Of a DNA stretch of 26,666 nt, positions 23,301 to 26,666 are shown piece after piece. This stretch comes from Alphaproteobacteria bacterium (GTDB lineage Bacteria; Pseudomonadota; Alphaproteobacteria; Puniceispirillales; Marisalimonadaceae), in contig JADHRC010000005.1 in the NCBI GenBank assembly GCA_016777645.1, positions 1-26,666 on the forward strand, in the 5' to 3' direction. The position numbers and the translations under genes are program-made. Position 1 is the stretch's first letter. The number at the start of each line of letters is the position of its first letter. The notes under the pieces are model-generated. The model was not told where the DNA came from and searched no databases. It saw only the letters and a program-made list of their open reading frames with translations.

Positions 23301-24191
23301 CTATTTTTGATTTGTCATTCGATCGTAAGTTTTAAATAAAGATTGATTACCATTTTTACCTTCTTTGTAAGCTCTAGACTGAAGATACAAAGACTGCACT
23401 AAGGCTAATCCCGGAAGGGATACACCGGTTTCAAATGCTGCCTCACTGGCTAATCTCAAATCCTTAAGTTGTAAATCTATTCTAAAGCCAGCCTTATCAT
23501 TTTTATCTATTACAAGATCACCTAAATTTTCTAGCATCCATGAATTCGCTGCACCACCAACCAACGTATCTTTTAGTAATTTTAAATCTCCACCTTTGGA
23601 TTTACATAAAGCGAAGGCTTCACACATAGACTGTATATGAGTTGCAACCATAATCTGATTACACATTTTAAAAGTTTGTCCCATACCTAGCTTTCCTGCA
23701 TAAATAATATTTTTACCCATACAGTTAAGTATGTTTAGAGACTTGTTAAAAGTATCTTTTTTCCCGCCTACCATAATAGACAAGTTGGCTTCAATTGCTC
23801 CTTTTACACCACCACTCACAGGAGCATCAAGAAACTCTATTTGAGACTTTTGTAATTCTTTTCCTATTTCAATAGACGAAGAAGAGGATATTGTACTCAT
23901 CTCAATAACAATTGTACCTGGCTTTAAAAACTGATTGATACCCGTTTCTCTATTAAAAACACCAAGTACATCGGGGGTGTCGGGTAGCATTGATATAATA
24001 AAATCATTATTTGCAATTGCCCTTAAATTATTAACAGTTCTTATCTTGTCTTTTTCAAGCCTATTTGTAACGCCAGTGTTTATGTCATAAACAGTAACGC
24101 TATATCCTGAACTAATTAAATTTTTTAACATTGGTAAGCCCATACTACCCGCACCAATAAAACCTATTGATAAATGTGTTTTTGCTTTCAT
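23301..24191 (-). CDS. beta-hydroxyacid dehydrogenase (HIBADH/GarR family)
   Basis: This 296-residue NAD(P)-dependent dehydrogenase has the N-terminal Rossmann motif GFIGAGSMGLPM at 10-21. The substrate-binding DAPVSGGVKGA is at 122-132, and the catalytic lysine K175 lies in QTFKMCNQI. EAFALCKSKGGD and the C-terminal KDLRLASEAAFETG also fit. Members oxidise 3-hydroxyisobutyrate or reduce tartronate semialdehyde and similar. No Mmsa-type or glyoxylate genes are adjacent to narrow it down. It stands alone, with about 140 bases of non-coding AT-rich sequence upstream in which I see no gene. Confidence 0.9.
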   Translation of the reverse strand: MKAKTHLSIGFIGAGSMGLPMLKNLISSGYSVTVYDINTGVTNRLEKDKIRTVNNLRAIANNDFIISMLPDTPDVLGVFNRETGINQFLKPGTIVIEMSTISSSSSIEIGKELQKSQIEFLDAPVSGGVKGAIEANLSIMVGGKKDTFNKSLNILNCMGKNIIYAGKLGMGQTFKMCNQIMVATHIQSMCEAFALCKSKGGDLKLLKDTLVGGAANSWMLENLGDLVIDKNDKAGFRIDLQLKDLRLASEAAFETGVSLPGLALVQSLYLQSRAYKEGKNGNQSLFKTYDRMTNQK

Positions 24192-24330
24192 AGTTCTATT
24201 TCCATTTGTCTTAAGAATTTCTCAATTAAATATTAATATAAAATAAAAACATTAACTCTTTTTATTTTGAAGTGGAATTTAAATAATTTAAATCAATTGT
24301 TTTTTAATTAAGCAAATTTAGTAAAATTTA

Positions 24331-24780
24331 TTAGATTTTTAGGTCAAGTCTAGGTTTCCAAAATGGCCGGAAAAGTTCAATTTTAGGACAACGGTTCATA
24401 ACAACTTTCAACCCTGCCTTTTCTGCTATAGCAGCTGCGGCATGATTAATAACTCCTATTTGTGCCCACAAAACTTTTGCATTTATAGCTATTGCTTCTT
24501 CGGCAATACTATATAAATCCTCTGATTTTCTAAATACCTCAACCATATCAACTGGCCTATCTATCAAACTTAAACTAGGAAAAACCTTCAAACCGCGAAT
24601 TTTATCAAGTCCAGGGCGAGGGTTCACGGGTATCATATCGTACCCAGTCTCATGAAGAACTCTAAGGACTCCGTAGCTAAACTTTGTTTTATCTGGGCTC
24701 GCACCAACCATCGCAATAGTTTTGACAGAACTCAAAATATCTTGAATGTATTTATCATTATATTCTTGATTATGATCCAT
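24331..24780 (-). CDS. CoA-binding domain protein (YccU-like)
   Basis: This 149-residue protein is a single CoA-binding Rossmann domain: IAMVGASPDKTKFSYGVLR near 22-40, then MIPVNPR, VDMVEVFRK, VLWAQIGVIN and a final VMNRCPKIE. It matches YccU and the N-terminal domain of succinyl-CoA synthetase-like proteins. The conserved Cys near the end (RCPKIE) is typical. Its role is unclear; it probably binds CoA or a nucleotide to sense or regulate. Its start overlaps the end of the ferredoxin gene by 11 bases, so it is the third gene of the methanethiol-oxidase operon. Confidence 0.9.
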   Translation of the reverse strand: MDHNQEYNDKYIQDILSSVKTIAMVGASPDKTKFSYGVLRVLHETGYDMIPVNPRPGLDKIRGLKVFPSLSLIDRPVDMVEVFRKSEDLYSIAEEAIAINAKVLWAQIGVINHAAAAIAEKAGLKVVMNRCPKIELFRPFWKPRLDLKI

Positions 24781-25138
24781 TAAAGTTCTTTCGTGTTGCT
24801 ATATCTGCCTTTAATTCATGAGGAGCAAGCGGATTAATAAATGGGTTTCTGTATAATTTATCATGACTTTCTACTCCAACATCAAAGATACAATCTGTTT
24901 TAGCACGAGCCACACATAGTATCACATACCCATCATTTATTTGTCGATTATTTAAAGCCACTTGGGATTTTTGATCAACTACACCCTTAATCAATTTTGC
25001 TGCACAGCTAATACAACCTCCATACTGACAACCATATGGCAAATCAAGACCTTGCAGACGAAGTTCACTGAGTAAAGGCTGTTTACCTTTAACAAAGTAA
25101 GAAATATTATTACGGTTTGCGATTGTAATTTTTTTCAT
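24770..25138 (-). CDS. plant-type 2Fe-2S ferredoxin
   Basis: This 122-residue electron carrier has the C37-X4-C42-X2-C45 loop (GCQYGGCISC) and a fourth ligand C75 (ILCVA), the standard chloroplast-type 2Fe-2S arrangement. An extra C-terminal part of about 30 residues follows the core. I prefer the ATG at 25138, which overlaps the stop of the SBP56 gene as ATGA; a TTG two codons upstream is possible. It is thus translationally coupled to the methanethiol-oxidase-type gene and is a candidate electron acceptor or donor for it, or for a maturation step. Confidence 0.92.
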   Translation of the reverse strand: MKKITIANRNNISYFVKGKQPLLSELRLQGLDLPYGCQYGGCISCAAKLIKGVVDQKSQVALNNRQINDGYVILCVARAKTDCIFDVGVESHDKLYRNPFINPLAPHELKADIATRKNFNGS

Positions 25139-26490
25139 AACCAAATATCACTTGTACAATCACCCCCTGGATACCGACTTTCATGACATCTACTGGGGCC
25201 ATGAGGCTCTTTTCCAAAATCAACTATAAAATTTTTATTGATCTCCATTCCCCCATTGTCTACGTCACAATCAATCATTAACATAACACCACCCTGTGTC
25301 CTAATCTCTGGATAGAATTGATTGTCCCATGTTGAGAAAAGGGAAGTTGTAACATACATACGTCTTCCGTCTAATGATAACTGGTACATTTGCGGGCCAC
25401 CTGCTACCTTCACACCATTTACGATTGGAGCTTTTCCCAAAAGACCTCCCATCCAAACCTGTCCTGTTAAAATAGGATTGTGTGGGTCAGTTATATTATA
25501 TTGTCTCAGATCTCCATGTAGCCAATTATTTAAATAAAGATATTTATCATCCATTGACACTAGTATAGCTGACATTACACCTGGAATTGGGATAGGCCAT
25601 TCAGGATGCGGCTCATTATTAATATCAATAATTTTTTCCCATTCCCATTTGCCAGTTTCTGTTTTCCAAAAATGAATAACGTTTGCACTCAAAGCAGCAC
25701 CACAAAAACCATGAGTACTATTTGGATCATGTTTGAATTTGACCTCAAGAGGAATAAGCCCGTCTTCACCTAAATACATAGATTGTATAGGTTTTTTCTT
25801 ATCAAAATCCCATATATGTAATCTTCTCCCGTATTTTAAATGACCCACCTCTTCAAGATCGAAACCTGGCATAAAAGTGTTTGGTGCTGCCCATTCTGAA
25901 CTAACCATAACATTATGACGAGGTTGATACCAAAAATCGTAACTAAAAGGTATGTCACCCATAGAGTTTTCCCAACGACCAACTATTTCAAAGTCTTTAT
26001 TCAAATGCAAATATCCGCCTGGTGCTTCACCCTTAGCATCTCCTAAAAAGGAAATAATTATCTCTGAGCCAAGACAATGCACTGTATGAGGACCTGATAG
26101 GTTCACCTTTGATTTTATTTCGGCACCGTCTATAACTTTAAATAAACTTGGTGAGTGAGGGTTAGTTGCAGTATCAACAACATATATATTGTTTGAACGA
26201 ACCCCTGGAATTAATAAATATTTACGACTCATATTTTCATCATTATGACATGATGAACAAGCATTCCAGCCCATATGATGCAATTCATCACCAATTCCAG
26301 GCATTTCTAATCTATGAATAACCTTCGAGTAATTTTTACTACTAGGGTCGACATCTATCGTAGCTAAGTAATCTGGTTTTTGAATGCCAGTCCCAGTATA
26401 AATAGCTATTGTGTATAATAACTTCTCTTTAGGAGCTTTTATAGCCTCTGAAGGGCTTGCGTAACCAGGCCCACAACACATTCCATCCAT
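25135..26490 (-). CDS. SBP56 family protein, methanethiol oxidase-type
   Basis: This 451-residue protein of the selenium-binding protein 56 family has the expected length. CCGPGYASPSEA at 5-16 and HHMGWNACSSCH at 71-82 are the N-terminal blocks. GPHTVHCLG, HDPNSTHGFCGAALS and the C-terminal CHESRYPGGDCTSDIW (435-450) carry the histidines that bind copper in the bacterial methanethiol oxidase MtoX. The reaction is methanethiol + O2 to formaldehyde, H2S and H2O2. The protein begins MDGMCC with no signal peptide, while the Hyphomicrobium MtoX is periplasmic, so this one may be cytoplasmic. It heads a coupled operon with a ferredoxin and a CoA-binding protein. Confidence 0.9.
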   Translation of the reverse strand: MDGMCCGPGYASPSEAIKAPKEKLLYTIAIYTGTGIQKPDYLATIDVDPSSKNYSKVIHRLEMPGIGDELHHMGWNACSSCHNDENMSRKYLLIPGVRSNNIYVVDTATNPHSPSLFKVIDGAEIKSKVNLSGPHTVHCLGSEIIISFLGDAKGEAPGGYLHLNKDFEIVGRWENSMGDIPFSYDFWYQPRHNVMVSSEWAAPNTFMPGFDLEEVGHLKYGRRLHIWDFDKKKPIQSMYLGEDGLIPLEVKFKHDPNSTHGFCGAALSANVIHFWKTETGKWEWEKIIDINNEPHPEWPIPIPGVMSAILVSMDDKYLYLNNWLHGDLRQYNITDPHNPILTGQVWMGGLLGKAPIVNGVKVAGGPQMYQLSLDGRRMYVTTSLFSTWDNQFYPEIRTQGGVMLMIDCDVDNGGMEINKNFIVDFGKEPHGPSRCHESRYPGGDCTSDIWL

Positions 26491-26563
26491 AAAAATTCTC
26501 TGATTAAGCTTAATTAATTTTTATTTGAATTAAGATAAATTGGGGCATTTCAATACTTAAATG

Positions 26564-26665
26564 TCAATTCATATTTAAAAAATAATCTCTGATACCGTCT
26601 TTAATAGAATAGTTTGGTTTCCAATCTATTTCATTTTTTATTTTTTGAATGCTGAAAAGTTTTCT
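26564..26665 (-). CDS. C-terminus of a probable NAD-dependent epimerase/dehydratase (cut by window edge)
   Basis: An open frame runs from the window edge to a TGA at 26564 and gives 33 residues. NEIDWKPNYSIKDGIRDY resembles the 'lGW-P-sleeGi-' helix near the C-terminus of extended SDR sugar-nucleotide epimerases and dehydratases. Only the tail is visible, so the substrate cannot be told. The gene is leftward, and 73 bases separate it from the SBP56 gene. Confidence 0.6.
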   Translation of the reverse strand, partial: RKLFSIQKIKNEIDWKPNYSIKDGIRDYFLNMN

Positions 26666-26666
26666 C

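Noticed and set aside
1..26666. tRNA, rRNA, CRISPR array, insertion sequence or integrase
   Set aside because: No cloverleaf-like sequence, regular spaced repeat, transposase motif or terminal inverted repeat was seen.

Overview
The window is AT-rich (roughly 30% GC by eye) and densely packed. Most gaps are under 150 bases, genes often overlap at their ends, and no gap reaches 300 bases. Families such as the CsaA-type tRNA-binding protein, a mini-bactofilin, SCO1, the AtuA/DUF4387 pair, PobA and PcaGH, and the SBP56 methanethiol oxidase suggest a free-living, aerobic, heterotrophic bacterium. The streamlined, low-GC layout fits a marine alphaproteobacterium such as the SAR11, SAR116 or AEGEAN-169 type. 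That placement is inference: there is no rRNA or marker gene here, and I see no tRNA, CRISPR array, insertion sequence or integrase.

Left part (1-7 kb): the 3' end of an MmgE/PrpD gene, a YdjM-type membrane protein and a Baeyer-Villiger-type flavin monooxygenase. These are followed by a leftward aromatic-catabolism block: DUF4149 membrane protein, pobA, pcaH, pcaG, a small membrane protein and a cNMP-binding protein. PobA converts 4-hydroxybenzoate to protocatechuate and PcaGH opens its ring. The later steps of the beta-ketoadipate pathway are not in the window.

Middle (7-15 kb): hypoxanthine phosphoribosyltransferase, a zinc alcohol dehydrogenase, a DMT exporter, and a divergent DHDPS-family aldolase coupled to csaA, followed by a clear intrinsic terminator. 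Then come a bactofilin, a secreted protein, SCO1 with a tiny membrane peptide upstream, and a leftward group of MOSC protein, two-TM protein and ModA-like binding protein.

Right-middle (15-21 kb): beta-carbonic anhydrase, a VOC protein, an alpha/beta hydrolase, the AtuA/DUF4387 pair, and two genes of phage- or accessory-like character. One of these is a MazG-type NTP pyrophosphohydrolase; the other is an HTH protein whose C-terminal half looks like an MT-A70 methyltransferase without its catalytic motif. AzlC/AzlD, a branched-chain amino acid exporter, follows.

Right end (21-26.7 kb): endonuclease III with unusual C-terminal cysteine spacing, an overlapping DUF2256/TIGR03643 pair (the first only 53 residues), a hotdog thioesterase, a DUF1330 protein and a beta-hydroxyacid dehydrogenase. 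The last group is a translationally coupled set of SBP56-type methanethiol oxidase, 2Fe-2S ferredoxin and CoA-binding protein. The window ends in the C-terminus of what looks like an NAD-dependent sugar epimerase.

Many genes here appear to start at TTG or GTG, and one perhaps at CTG, judged from Shine-Dalgarno placement. The strongest candidates for something undescribed are the degenerate MT-A70/HTH protein and the SBP56-ferredoxin-CoA-binding operon.
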